Source: Dicaeum eximium (Eukaryota; Chordata; Aves; Passeriformes; Dicaeidae). Taken from it: a DNA stretch of 64,000 bases. Position numbers and translations under genes: made by a program. Below the pieces are notes generated by a model. The model was not told the origin of the DNA. It made no database searches and was given only the letters and a program-made list of their open reading frames with translations. Within the stretch, counting starts at the first letter, position 1. Each line of letters opens with the position of its first letter. Below, in pieces: positions 49,601-58,991 of this stretch. The DNA lies in assembly GCA_013396995.1 (NCBI GenBank), contig VWZP01002541.1, positions 386,088 to 450,087 of the forward strand, read 5' to 3'.

Positions 49601-51758
49601 AAATGCCTCCTCACTTTCACTCACAGGTCAGGAGCAGAAGTTACTTGGACAATTATCAGTGAAGGAATAAACTATCTATTTGGAGTAAGACAAAAAAACC
49701 CAGCTAACCTGAAGAACAACAGGCACTATGAGGAAAACCCTAAAATCAGTGAATTCTTACCTGTTATTTAGCGTGGTTGGCAGAGGATGTGTTGCATTGG
49801 GTGGCACGGTTGCATGAGTGAGAGAAGGGTTCTGTGATATTGTTGCTGGGGTCTGAATTACCCCATTTAAAGCCCCTACAATTCCATTGATTGCCAGCTG
49901 GCTGGCTGGCAGTGCTCCAATTATTCCACCCACAGCCGGCACTGCAGGAATGGTGGAGGTTACAGTCTGCATACCACTAGCCAGTGCCCCCACTGTCACA
50001 CCATTGACCTGCTGAACTCCGGGGACTCCCGAGCCTTGCTGGGCCGGACTCTGCCCAGCAGGTGGTGGAGTGGAAAGCGCTGATGAACTGCTGGTGCTTT
50101 GTCCGCTGGAGGTTATCTCCTGGTGTCAAAACAAACAACAAAGCCCCCTCAGCTGCATAAAATTTCACCTAACACCACAATGCAAGGACTGGGATGAGTT
50201 AACTTGTAACAAGTTTAGGTTGAGAAGAATGAAATAAAAATTACCTGATTTAATACAGGAAGAGAATTGTCCGGTAAAAAGCTGTTTCCCAGATGAGGGC
50301 TTTTACTGCTGTTCAAGGAATCAGTGCTAGGTGCTAAAGTAATTATTTCAAAAAACACACAGTGGTTAAATTTCTGTAACATGTGAAAAGATTCAGAATA
50401 ATTATTTCAAAATTATGACAAAGCTAAACATAGAGAATGTAAAGTCAACTTTAAAATCATTGCTGAATAGTAAAATATTAACTAAATAATTGGTGAATCA
50501 ATAGATTCAAACAGATGTGGTCCAAACTGAAGTAAAAGAGAAACTGCACTGAAATAAGTAGTAGTGGTTCAGAAAAATAAACCAATTGATGTTTAAACAT
50601 TTTAACACATCAGCAAATACTTGTACTATATTTATCCTACATTTATATTCATCTCCCATCAACGGCATTTGTGGATGAAATAGATATTTCATATAAATAC
50701 ATGTTCAAATTACTTTGACACTTTAATAATCCCCTCTACTTACGTGCTTGTACTGGAAAGGCATGTACTTGATGGGAAGGGCTGGGATTTGAAGTTATTG
50801 TTGGAAAGGGCACCGAAAGCTGTGCATTGAGAAGCTGCAGTCGCTCCTTCTTTGCAGTCAGATTCTTTATCTGTTCTTCCAACCGCCTATTTTCAACTTG
50901 AAGTTGGTGTAATGATTTAAGCATTCCTAAAACTAAGACAAAAATTTAATTTATACACATTATATTCCACAGCCACATTCAATGAACAAGTAACACCTTC
51001 ATTCAGTTTTAAATTCTGCATTAAGACTAGCATATATGTGAAAATATAAAATTATTACAGATGTCCGAATTTTTGTGAAAAGATTTAAGATTCATTTTGA
51101 ATAATTTAAATTGCAGAAAAAAGTTCACAGTGTGTTGTGGTAGTAATTTTGGAGTATCTCTACACCCTGGCTTAAATACTGACAGAGTAGCATCATTAGG
51201 GCAAGCACACATTTGAAGTAAACAGCAGTACGTGATAACTTAGCCCCAAATCAGAATATAAAAGTGGTAGCGTTTTAGTAGCACAGGATAACTGCACAGT
51301 TGGGATAAATCCAGTTCAGTTGCAGTATTTGGAATTGCAAACCTTATAAAACAGAGAAGTTTAACAAGAATATGCTCAACTAACAGCACAGGCAAACAAC
51401 AACGTTTATATAAAAACAACCAAGTTTATGAAAAGGGAGTTTTTCTGATTTAATGACTTGTCCACTGGATCATAAATGTATAGAAACAATGAAAAAACCA
51501 GCAGTCCTGCACCGTGAAGTGGTCCGGGCGCACCTTGGCGGGAGCTGCGAGCGGCGATCTCGGAATCCCCCAGCAGGGAGCACTCTGTGAGCACCGCACT
51601 TACCCCGCCCTTCCAGAACCAGGGCACCACCTTCTCCACTGACCTGATTTTTTCCAAGCACACTTTTCTCAAACTCCCATTTGGTTTCAGAACTTGGATT
51701 TCCCAACCAGTACTAGAGTGTGACTGTAAAGTCACAGGGATAGCCTCAATTTTTTCTT

Positions 51759-51798
<40 letters not shown>

Positions 51799-51819
51799 TT
51801 TTTTTTTTATAAATCTTAT

Positions 51820-51855
<36 letters not shown>

Positions 51856-54800
51856 CTAAATTGTATTTGTTTAACATGACCTCTGGAGCTACTACAGACA
51901 TAAGTCTACTGGTATAGGCACATCTGGTCATTTCCCAAGGATTTAGCTTTTATCCCTCCTCTTCAAGAACATACAAAGGAACCCTCAGTGAGCTCAAATG
52001 AGATGCAATAAGACTTAGCTAAACCTGTCCTCCAGCTATCATGTTTAAAGGATTATCCCTGCATGAATTTCCTCACAATTAGCATTTTTGTCAGGATACC
52101 ATTCATAAAAATACTAACTAGATACCTCTTTACACTACCAATGAGAAGAATAATGTATTCAATAAAATATAACAAACTACAACCTGGAATAAAATAATTT
52201 TTTTAACATGTTCAGTGATTGTCTTTGATACTGATACATTGCTGAATGTGGAGATCCACATGATCTACTGATCACTTATGCTTTTAACATATTCATTCTT
52301 GGACTGTTCTACTCTGTTAAACATAACTTGAGAAAATAATAATTTGCTTGCTTTAGGAACTCATAAGAAAGGCAGAACATAATAAAGACATGAAAGCCCA
52401 GTAGGACACCTGCCTAACATTTGTAAATATTTTCTTTTCAAACAGCAACAGAAGTAGAAAAGTCAGATTTAAAAATAAAAAATGAAACAATAAAAAATTA
52501 TTATGCCAATTTATATCACACAATATAAAGAAAAATGGGAAACTGTACTACAATATTTACACTGTAGTGGATCTAAGAGTTCACAATTTTTTTCCAAACA
52601 CTGCAACTGGACTTGCAAGTTACTTTCTCTTGCATGACACAATTTCCCCATCTATAAAAATATAGATAATTATAGAGAAGTCTTTTGTCCTCTACTGATG
52701 CCATGTGCCACTGCTATAGTAAGAACTATACTAGAACTGTACACCACAATTGTATTTCAATTCACGGCAGAAAATAAAATTTATTCAAATTCTTGGACAA
52801 GCACAGAATAGCAGTTCTGAGTAACAGTTGGCAAAAGTTATAATAAACAGCTTGTGAGTACTTACTGTCACTGGGGGTGCCTTGCTCTAATAAAAACTGT
52901 TGTCCTTCACTCCACTGCCTCTCAAGAAGCTGTTCTATGCTGGCTGCTACTGGGGGCAAATTTTCCCCACAGCCGTTCCCTGATTGATCATAGCGAATCT
53001 GCAAGCTGCTCACAGGGGATCTGTTGAAAATATTGCAATTTATTGTTTAAAGAAAAGGATGAAAGGAAATGTATTAGAAAAAGGCTGTTGAAATTTTTTA
53101 TCTTATATCAGCTCTTAGCACCTATGTATCTTATGCTTCCAAGACTAAGTTAATTCATCAAAATCACTAAGAACTCCTGGTTCTCACTGCCAGGGCTTTA
53201 ATAAAAGAAAGACATATTATTACAGTCTGAGAATTTATACTGAGAAAGCACATAACCCCTTCTTGCATACAGACCAGCAAGACAGCAACTGAAAAACAAC
53301 ACTGAATTAAATTATACAACACACACTTCTACAGCAGGAAACCATTATAATATGGATACACAGGGCACCAACTTTGGGGGCAAAAAAAACAACCCATACC
53401 AAACTTCAAACCTTTCCCTGAGAAACTGGGGAAAATACAACCAATTTATTTAAATCATCACACAGAAAGGCCATATATAATTCCACTGACTAACTTGTTC
53501 TAAAAACAGTCATGTAAATCTGGATTTTTGAAGGACTACATGAAAATATTATTTCACGAGAATTAGAAGTTATCCTCTGCCTGTACTGTGAACACTTAAT
53601 ATACCTCCTTTTTTACTCATGATCACACACAGTTCAAAGAATAATCCCCTTGCCACAGAGAATGAGAAATGTCTTTTCTCATTCAGGAGAAAACGAAATA
53701 TTCAGCACAGAGAAAGCTGGCTACCTCTCTCAGGCCCTAGAAGAAGGCTTCTTCTGCATTGGATGGGGCACAATTTAACTTGTGAGCAAAGCCAGATGTT
53801 CAGCGTGTTTCTGACTCAGGTTTCTGGTCTCATGTATGCAAGGTCCCATTCCTCATACAAGACCAACACCAAAGCTGGTTCTTGGTTTGGTTGTTGGAGG
53901 AGGTGGGGGGATGTTAATAAATTCCAGTGAGCTCAGATTCTCAGATACTGGTTATTAGTGTAAGCAACTGGTGCCATCATGGGATCACAGCCGTACTGTT
54001 CCACCCCTAGTGCAAACCCAGACCACCACAGTCCCAGTACAGGACAGCACAGAGAGCTCAGGAAATCAGTGTGTTAATTATGATTACCGTAGTAAGCAGT
54101 GGTCACAGCACATTAGCTACCTAATGACTGTCGAGCATTTTGTAGGCACCAGAGCAAAGATTTTTACCAGAAAAGGTTTTAAGTAGGTGACTTAAGAGCT
54201 CTGGTAAGTATTTATAAAGAGTTCCTCTTTTGCATACAGGAAGAAAGGAAAGCACTTGTTAAAACAAAAAGCCCTGATGAATGAATGGGTAACCAAGGTA
54301 GGGTTTTTTTGACAAGAGATGGCAAATCAACAGCAAGTAACAGTTCAGCACAGAGACAGCAAAAGCAGTCTTAAAACGCACTGTTTACACGATGTGCTAA
54401 AGCAGCAAGAAGGAAAGTTTATGCAGAAACATTCTACACACATGTACTACACTTACACTTCACACAAATAACCCACTTAAAAAAAAACCAAAAAAAAACC
54501 ATAAAACAAATGCATAAAACCACTGAACAACTCCCTCAGAAACTTCTCTCTCTGTCTGCATGTTCCTGAGCAGCACATAATGCTGTCCTAACAGATTGTG
54601 CCTTTTGAATTATAAATCACCAACAAAATTCTTGTTGGGCTTTGGACTGTTTCCTATCAATTTTGAAAATGCAGAAACAAAGGAGTACATCCTGCAATCC
54701 TTCACTGGAAGCCTGTTCAAGAGAAGGATAAAAAAAAATAAAATCTAGATTTCTGTGTGTTGCAACATTACTCAATCTCTCCTCTTCCAATTGCTCATCC

Positions 54801-57800
54801 ATTAGACAGGATACGGTTCCTGCATGCTAGGGTTGAATCCTTATTCCAAACAGTATTTGATCAGAGTTCCCAAGAGGATTATAAATGTGCTGTCTGGACT
54901 GGTCCAATCCTGTCACAGAGATGAGAACCCTGTTTCACAGCTTGCCTGCTTTCAGAAGTGTTTTTTGATTCAGTTTGGTACAGTTACCCATACAACAGAG
55001 TATTAATTAGAAGCAATACTGCATTTAGATATAAGCATACATACAGATTTCACTGCAGGTATTACATAACACATTTTTAAATCTAAAGTTAAGTATGGGG
55101 TAAAAAAAGAGTTTAAGTGCTACCTTGGGAAAAGCAGCAATTCCTTTGCAAAATGGAAACAGCTCACGTATACCAGGTATATTTATATTTCTCATCTATA
55201 TATTAAAAGTTAAAATACGACAGCTTAAACATCAAACGCTGTGGTTATATTGGGGTACAAAGATGTAGCAATATGAATTGGAAATGACCATACAAGCTCG
55301 TAAGTCACATATGTCTTCTCCGAAGAGCTGCAATCAGCTGCGTCATCAACAGCAAACAAATGTTCTGCAAGTGTTTTTATTTTAAGCAACTCGCTGAAAA
55401 TCACATGGTTCTTTTGGAGAGCTGTGTTATTTATGTATCTCATAAGCTTCAAAGGGAACAGAGTCAGAACTTTCAGCTAAATAATTTTAATAGATAAAGC
55501 AGGTAACATTTGGAGTTGCAAAGTTTCCAGATAGCAGATTTTTTAAAGTTAGCTTTTTATCCACTATAAACCGTATTTTAAGTAACCAGAGTTACTTATT
55601 TACTGAAGTGGGGAAGGTGGGGAGTTACCTACACGTTTCAGAAACCTTGACATACGTGTAATCTTTTTTGTCGCGCAAACCGGGGGATAAATTCGCTGAC
55701 TACTGAACTTAACTGAATGAGTAGGTTTTCTAAATTTTTTCCAAGCTAGGTATTTCAGACTAAATGTTTCCATCTTTCAATTCTTTTACTACAGCACCAA
55801 TTTTTCCCCCTCGCTTTCTCTCACACCACCCCCACCTCCCCCACACTTTTTGGCTTGTTTTTGAACAACCCTGCCAAGCAAAATCTCTCTCTTTGCAAAG
55901 TGCCGCAGCTTCCATACACTGCAGGAAGCTTTTCAATTGTGGACTGAGGTGGCCTTTGTATCATCCAGTTCTCCTTTAACATCCCCATCAAATCCAGTTG
56001 GTATTTTACCATGCTGCAAGTACTGGACTCGTATATACCCTGAACATACACACTCTGTAGAAGCATCATGTTTAAGAAGTTTATCTTCCCAAGTATTTGA
56101 CCAGAAGACAGACGAACACAGCTATGACCTATGCAAATCGTGCAAAGACCAGGTTTTTGCATATGAACTAAGAAGGCATTTAAACTCCTAATTACCACAA
56201 CATGCATGCATAAGAGGACTAAATATAAAATCAAAAGTGCTGGAATTTCCTAATTGTTGAGCATTTCCCTTTGCAAAATTCTCTAGAACTCCTCGTGTGT
56301 ATAGATCAATTTATATGCTAATGTAAGTATACATATTTATCCTAAGAATACCATCTAATTTGTAAATTCTCTATTTATTATTTTAGAAGCAACACATATT
56401 GGAAAACTTAAAAACAAGTTCATGTCTAGGTAATAACACCTAAGTATTATAATGGTTAATCTCATCCCATCCAGCAAGATGTCTTTGATTAATTAAGGAA
56501 TATAATACAAGATCAACAACGCCAGGCATGTACATTAAATTACCTTATTTGGAGATATTTATTATAAATTACCAAAATAAATACATGCTACAGCAATAAA
56601 ATTAATTATTATAATGCTATTTCTGTGTAATTAGCATTTTTCAGCTATCCTAAAAATTTTTTCAGGATAAATCTTTTTTTCAGATAAATCTTTTTCATGG
56701 TTAGTCCCTAAGTAAAAAACACAGTAGTAACACCATAAAATCTAACTCACACTGGATCCAATATGGAAAATAAAGCCCTCCAAAACAAAGATTTGCTTAA
56801 AATATACAGAAAATATTACTGAAATATTTAAAACACAATATTGAAATTTTAACAGCAAATATTTTAAAACAAAGTAACATGATACAGTTTCAGCAGAATT
56901 CTTATCTCAAAGTTTTCTAGCAAATGTGAACTGCAGCAAAACAAAAAAACCACCTTTTTTTACAGAGAATTGCTACAAATTTTGAAGTTGTGAGGGAAAA
57001 GGAAGAAAATACTTGCTTGGAATTTTTACTGATATTTAATGTTTCTTATTCTTGTGATCATTAAGTATATAGGATTCTGGAATTTATACAAATATTACTA
57101 AACTAGGATTGTGGTAACAAATCTTTGAGATAAGCAGTACATATGGATTAAATGATAGATAAATCCCTCTAAAGCAAGACTCCATTTCTTAAGTAAGGGA
57201 GCAAACGAACTTACCTACAAACCTGAATTTGTAAACCTAACTTCAGTTGATACAAAAGTAAATTTCAGCACCATTTTAGCTCTCTAGATGTATTAGGGGT
57301 TTTTTAGAAGGATATATCAATATAAAAATGCATGTGTTTATAGACGTGTGTTTATATTTTTATATATATGGGCTTTTAAAACACTTTGGTATTACTGATA
57401 AAAAGACAGTGAAGTTTGCAAATCTTAAAATATTTCCTCTGCTTGCACTCTCCAATGTAAATAACACTTACCGTGGAGAGAGACTTCCTCTGGGTGATCC
57501 TCCTCTGCCAACAAGGCTTCGGCTGTTATCTCCGAGATCTTGATCTGCAGTGTAAATATTTCACAGCTGATAAATCGCCTTTTCTTAGATAAGAGTTTTA
57601 ATATCTGATGTAGATATTGTTAAAATACCTTCAATCTCAACTTCTATCTGTAGTTACTGCTGAAGAGTGAATAAGTAACTAGTTTAAGATTGCTGAACTG
57701 TAGCATGTAAGGTGTTGTCCTTACACATTTCTGAGGCTGTACCAGGCCATGGATTATGTTCACTTCTTTCATTCCTTTCAGTTTTACAGCACAGAAGCGT

Positions 57801-58991
57801 GGTTTGCATTTGCAGTACCCTCCCCTCAGCCACTTTTAATTTGTACGGTGAAAGTAATGAATCACAGCTGTGGACAGCTAATCTGTATGCTTATCACAGC
57901 AAATCCTGATGCTCTGTATTTTTTTAACACTTTGCATCCCAAAACAACTCATAAAATATATAACGAATTAAACTTACTGCTGCCACCTAACAAGCACGCA
58001 TTATTCTGCAAATTTACTGAAAACTTTATGAAAGCGTATAATTCACTAATTCCTATTTATAAGCAAAGCATAGGAAAGCCCCTTGCTAAAAAGGTAGTAA
58101 AACAAACAAAAAAGGCCTCATTAAATATACGAAAACGTTTTGCTTGGAAGGACTCAAAAGGGTTATTTTCCCTATGGCCTCTCAATAAAATAACCCTATC
58201 TGCCCCCTTCAAGGTTGCCCTCCCCCTATTCTGAGTCAAGCGACCTCCGACCCCTTGGAGGGCAAAGACATGACTGATCCATTCTTGGTAAACTGCTAAA
58301 CTCATTCCCTTCCCCCAAACAGGCATGACTACTACGACATGTCAACAAATCCTTACGGAGGGAATGAAACAAAGCAAAGCCAGCGGCTCATTAAAACCGC
58401 AGCGGAGAGCCCACGGTACCAAATGCCAATCGGTAAATATTCACAAGATTATTAAATGCTGCACAAGTTCTCTAACGGGATCTCTTTCACACGAACTTGT
58501 ATGTAATGCAATTTCATGAATTATGCAAATAAAGGTTTCAACTATTCACGACAAAACCCAGAGCTGTGTCACTCCGGCTGCAAAGAGCTGGGAACTGAGC
58601 GCATCAATCACAGGTGTCACAAGAGACACTGGTGCATTCCTGCCTGCTGATGGCTCTGCTTAAACATTTACATTTCACACACCGAGGGAAAAAAAGGGGG
58701 AAGAAAACCCGCGCTGTTCCACAGAACCGAGAATTTACTTCCAACACAGAACAACTTTGTACAGGTATTTAATAACCAAAAGTTGAGCAGAAATCAAAAA
58801 TACAATTTAACAACCTTCTTAAAAACAAGGAGTTCTGTGAAGCTGCACATTTGCACCGACAGAGGAAGCTTACCTGCTTGGCTGTTTTCAGACTGAGCTA
58901 TAAGTGCTGCCATGGCTGAATTTGGATTCAGCCTATTGCCGTACATGTGGGATGGAGGCAGACTGAGAGAAGATCCAGGTAGGGTGTTTGC
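41606..58991 (-). CDS. MLLT10: MLLT10 (AF10), C-terminal part, nine exons
   Basis: AF10 is a nuclear PHD-finger protein that binds DOT1L and promotes H3K79 methylation; it is a recurrent leukaemia fusion partner. The PHD and middle exons are outside the window. Nine exons on the - strand total 1344 nt: 447 residues plus TGA. In order there is a Ser-rich segment (1-64), the octapeptide EQLLERQW (93-100), a leucine zipper (about 119-160), a Ser/Pro- and Gly/Val/Ala-rich stretch (209-327), a Gln-rich stretch (329-384) with a His/Gln tract, and a terminus DKTGPVASEKS. The octapeptide plus zipper is the DOT1L-binding region. All junctions are GT-AG and in phase. I identified it from remembered human AF10; the paralogue MLLT6 is less likely given the close C-terminal match. 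One gap lies in the last intron. Confidence 0.96.
43655..43693 (+). repeat. Poly-A run abutting the gap
   Basis: At least 39 consecutive A residues are cut off by the Ns, so the true length is unknown. Confidence 0.9.
43694..43756. other. Assembly gap (63 N)
   Basis: Undetermined bases next to a homopolymer. Coding sequence is not interrupted, since the neighbouring exons at 43810 and 41650 are whole and in phase. Confidence 1.
43810..44022 (-). CDS. MLLT10: MLLT10 exon: Gln/His-rich segment
   Basis: This exon of 213 nt (71 codons, phase 0 to 0) follows a long pyrimidine tract and an AAG acceptor ('attattcaag'). It encodes EQHQALLYQLVQQQ, then a HHHHQHHQ tract, then IPINNLLSGTQASP and TNPFLTIHGDNAAQKVT before GTAAGT. 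The conserved INNLL and NPFLTIHGDN blocks match human AF10 as I remember it. Human reads KVA where this reads KVT. Confidence 0.96.
44023..44757 (-). other. MLLT10: MLLT10 intron (735 bp)
   Basis: A phase-0 intron, GTAAGT to AAG. I see no repeat or gene in it. In mammals alternative C-termini are known in this part of the gene, but I found no matching alternative exon here. Confidence 0.85.
44758..44860 (-). CDS. MLLT10: MLLT10 exon: Gln-rich segment
   Basis: An exon of 103 nt that starts with one base completing a Ser codon and ends in phase 0. It encodes ASGLGLLSDQQRQLLLHQQ, then HQQFQQLLSTQQLTS. Glutamine makes up roughly a third of it. The SGLGLLSDQQRQ core matches human AF10 as I remember it. 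Confidence 0.96.
44861..49760 (-). other. MLLT10: MLLT10 intron (4.9 kb)
   Basis: A phase-2 intron from GTAAGA to CTACAG. It contains a CR1 piece at about 46160-46605. Elsewhere there is AT-rich sequence with no gene I can support. A region at 46020-46160 carries two imperfect copies of 'actgggaaagggcaagcc', apparently chance or an older repeat. Confidence 0.85.
46160..46605 (+). mobile_element. CR1 LINE fragment, truncated at both ends
   Basis: The + strand reads as CR1 ORF2 from a GLDGIHP-like block (about 46180) through VMGQILLSAITQHIQDNQGI (about 46378-46437) and FVKGRSCLTDLIS (about 46456-46494). It reaches VYLDLGKAFH (about 46553-46582), where CR1 has YLDFSKAFD. It then stops near 46605 with no 3' region. 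Frame breaks are present. The orientation is opposite to MLLT10. Confidence 0.92.
49761..50119 (-). CDS. MLLT10: MLLT10 exon: Ser/Pro then Gly/Val/Ala-rich segment
   Basis: The largest MLLT10 exon here, 359 nt, starting in phase 0 after 'gacaccag' and ending with the AG of a split Ser codon. It encodes EITSSGQSTSSSSALSTPPP, then QQVNGVTVGALASGM, then GGIIGALPASQLAINGIVG and VPPNATHPLPTTLNN. These low-complexity but conserved blocks match human AF10 in order and spacing as I recall. No folded domain is expected. Confidence 0.97.
50120..50244 (-). other. MLLT10: MLLT10 intron (125 bp)
   Basis: A very short phase-0 intron with a GTAATT donor and an acceptor at 'gacaccag'. Confidence 0.93.
50245..50333 (-). 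CDS. MLLT10: MLLT10 exon: Ser-rich segment after the zipper
   Basis: An exon of 89 nt that completes a split Pro codon and encodes PSTDSLNSSKSPHLGNSFL, then PDNSLPVLNQ, before GTAATT. The NSFLPDNSLPVLNQ block is strongly conserved with human AF10 as I remember it. Confidence 0.96.
50334..50743 (-). other. MLLT10: MLLT10 intron (410 bp)
   Basis: A phase-1 intron, GTAAGT to TTTAG. It is AT-rich and I see nothing else in it. Confidence 0.92.
50744..50932 (-). CDS. MLLT10: MLLT10 exon: leucine zipper
   Basis: An exon of 189 nt. With the upstream acceptor ('ttgtcttag' before 50932) the junction reads ILG, then MLKSLHQLQVENRRLEEQ and IKNLTAKKERLQLLNAQLS, an amphipathic heptad pattern with Leu/Ile at the core positions. 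It then runs SVPFPTITSNPSPSHQ and ends in a split Pro codon before GTAAGT. With the preceding octapeptide exon this forms the DOT1L-binding OM-LZ region. A second AG at 50927-50928 offers an alternative acceptor six bases downstream. I preferred the first because human AF10, as I recall it, has ILG at this spot. Confidence 0.95.
51511..51610. other. Small CpG cluster inside the MLLT10 intron
   Basis: About ten CpG dinucleotides in 100 bp of G/C-rich sequence, surrounded by AT-rich intron nearly devoid of CpG. It is too short for a classical CpG island. It could be an unmethylated regulatory element, part of an unrecognised repeat, or a young insertion. Confidence 0.6.
51604..51723 (-). other. 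Candidate cassette (possibly poison) exon in MLLT10
   Basis: On the - strand an AG at 51724-51725 ('gactttacag') precedes a 120-nt segment that ends at GGGCGGG before a strong GTAAGT donor (51598-51603). The segment is open over 40 codons in one frame. In the frame imposed by MLLT10 (one base carried in) it meets TAG within the first few codons, so inclusion would truncate the protein before the zipper. There is no transcript evidence and the peptide resembles nothing I know. Confidence 0.25.
51761..51851. repeat. Paired long T-tracts (poly-A on the MLLT10 strand)
   Basis: Runs of 33 T (51761-51793) and 31 T (51821-51851) are separated by a shorter T-run and 'ataaatcttatg'. Such long homopolymers are uncommon in bird introns. 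They may mark A-tails of retrotransposed RNA, or assembly artefacts. Confidence 0.85.
52866..53020 (-). CDS. MLLT10: MLLT10 exon: octapeptide motif
   Basis: An exon of 155 nt (one base in, one base out) following 'tttcaacag'. It encodes SPVSSLQIRYDQSGNG, then ENLPPVAASIEQLLERQW and SEGQQFLLEQGTPSD before GTAAGT. EQLLERQW is the octapeptide shared by AF10 and AF17. With the leucine zipper in the next exon it recruits DOT1L and is required in AF10 fusion oncoproteins. Confidence 0.97.
53021..57471 (-). other. MLLT10: MLLT10 intron (4.5 kb)
   Basis: A phase-2 intron, GTAAG to CAACAG. It is AT-rich. The patch at 55640-55700 has a small CpG-containing stretch but no identifiable element. Open frames of up to 137 codons (55821-56234) have no recognisable product. 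Confidence 0.87.
57472..57544 (-). CDS. MLLT10: MLLT10 exon: Arg/Ser-rich segment
   Basis: An exon of 73 nt between 'cactgcag' and GTAAG. It completes a split Asp codon, encodes QDLGDNSRSLVGRGGSPRG then SLSP, and leaves two bases of an Arg codon. It matches the segment just before the octapeptide region of human AF10 as I recall. Confidence 0.95.
57545..58873 (-). other. MLLT10: MLLT10 intron (1.3 kb)
   Basis: A phase-1 intron, GTAAGC to TGCAG. About 57930-58700 is unusually high in sequence complexity for this window and carries an ATGCAAAT octamer, noted separately. A 161-codon frame at 57749-58234 has no recognisable product. Confidence 0.87.
57930..58700. promoter_or_regulatory. Candidate conserved non-coding element
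   Basis: This is repeat-free sequence with scattered CpGs and dense transcription-factor-like words. They include a perfect POU octamer ATGCAAAT (58523-58530) and a T-box-like AGGTGTCAC (about 58612-58620). The texture is that of a vertebrate enhancer, but conservation cannot be judged from one sequence. Confidence 0.3.
58874..58991 (-). CDS. MLLT10: MLLT10 exon: most 5' exon in the window
   Basis: An exon of 118 nt following 'tttcttgcag', phase 0 in and one base out. It encodes ANTLPGSSLSLPPSHMYGN, then RLNPNSAMAALIAQSENSQA, before GTAAGC. The GNRLNPNSAMAALIAQSEN block matches human AF10 as I recall. The Met codon of an open frame starting just upstream (58995-58997) lies in the intron and is not a start. 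Confidence 0.96.

Larger units (their letters stand above)
50933..52865 (-). other. MLLT10: MLLT10 intron between octapeptide and zipper exons (1.9 kb)
   Basis: A phase-1 intron. It holds two long T-tracts (51761-51793 and 51821-51851), a CpG cluster (about 51511-51610) and a splice-flanked open segment (51604-51723), described separately. Confidence 0.88.

Noticed and set aside
51746..51931. Lysine-rich - strand frame
   Set aside because: The lysines are simply translated poly-A. The 30 residues before them might be the end of a retrocopy, but I cannot name a source gene.
55821..56234. 137-codon - strand frame in the MLLT10 intron
   Set aside because: It is open in sense orientation, but no flanking splice sites give a phase-compatible AF10 exon and the peptide matches nothing known to me.
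57749..58234. 161-codon frame in the MLLT10 intron
   Set aside because: It has no homologue I recognise and no start context, and it lies on the strand opposite the gene. Its low GC makes stops less likely to be informative.
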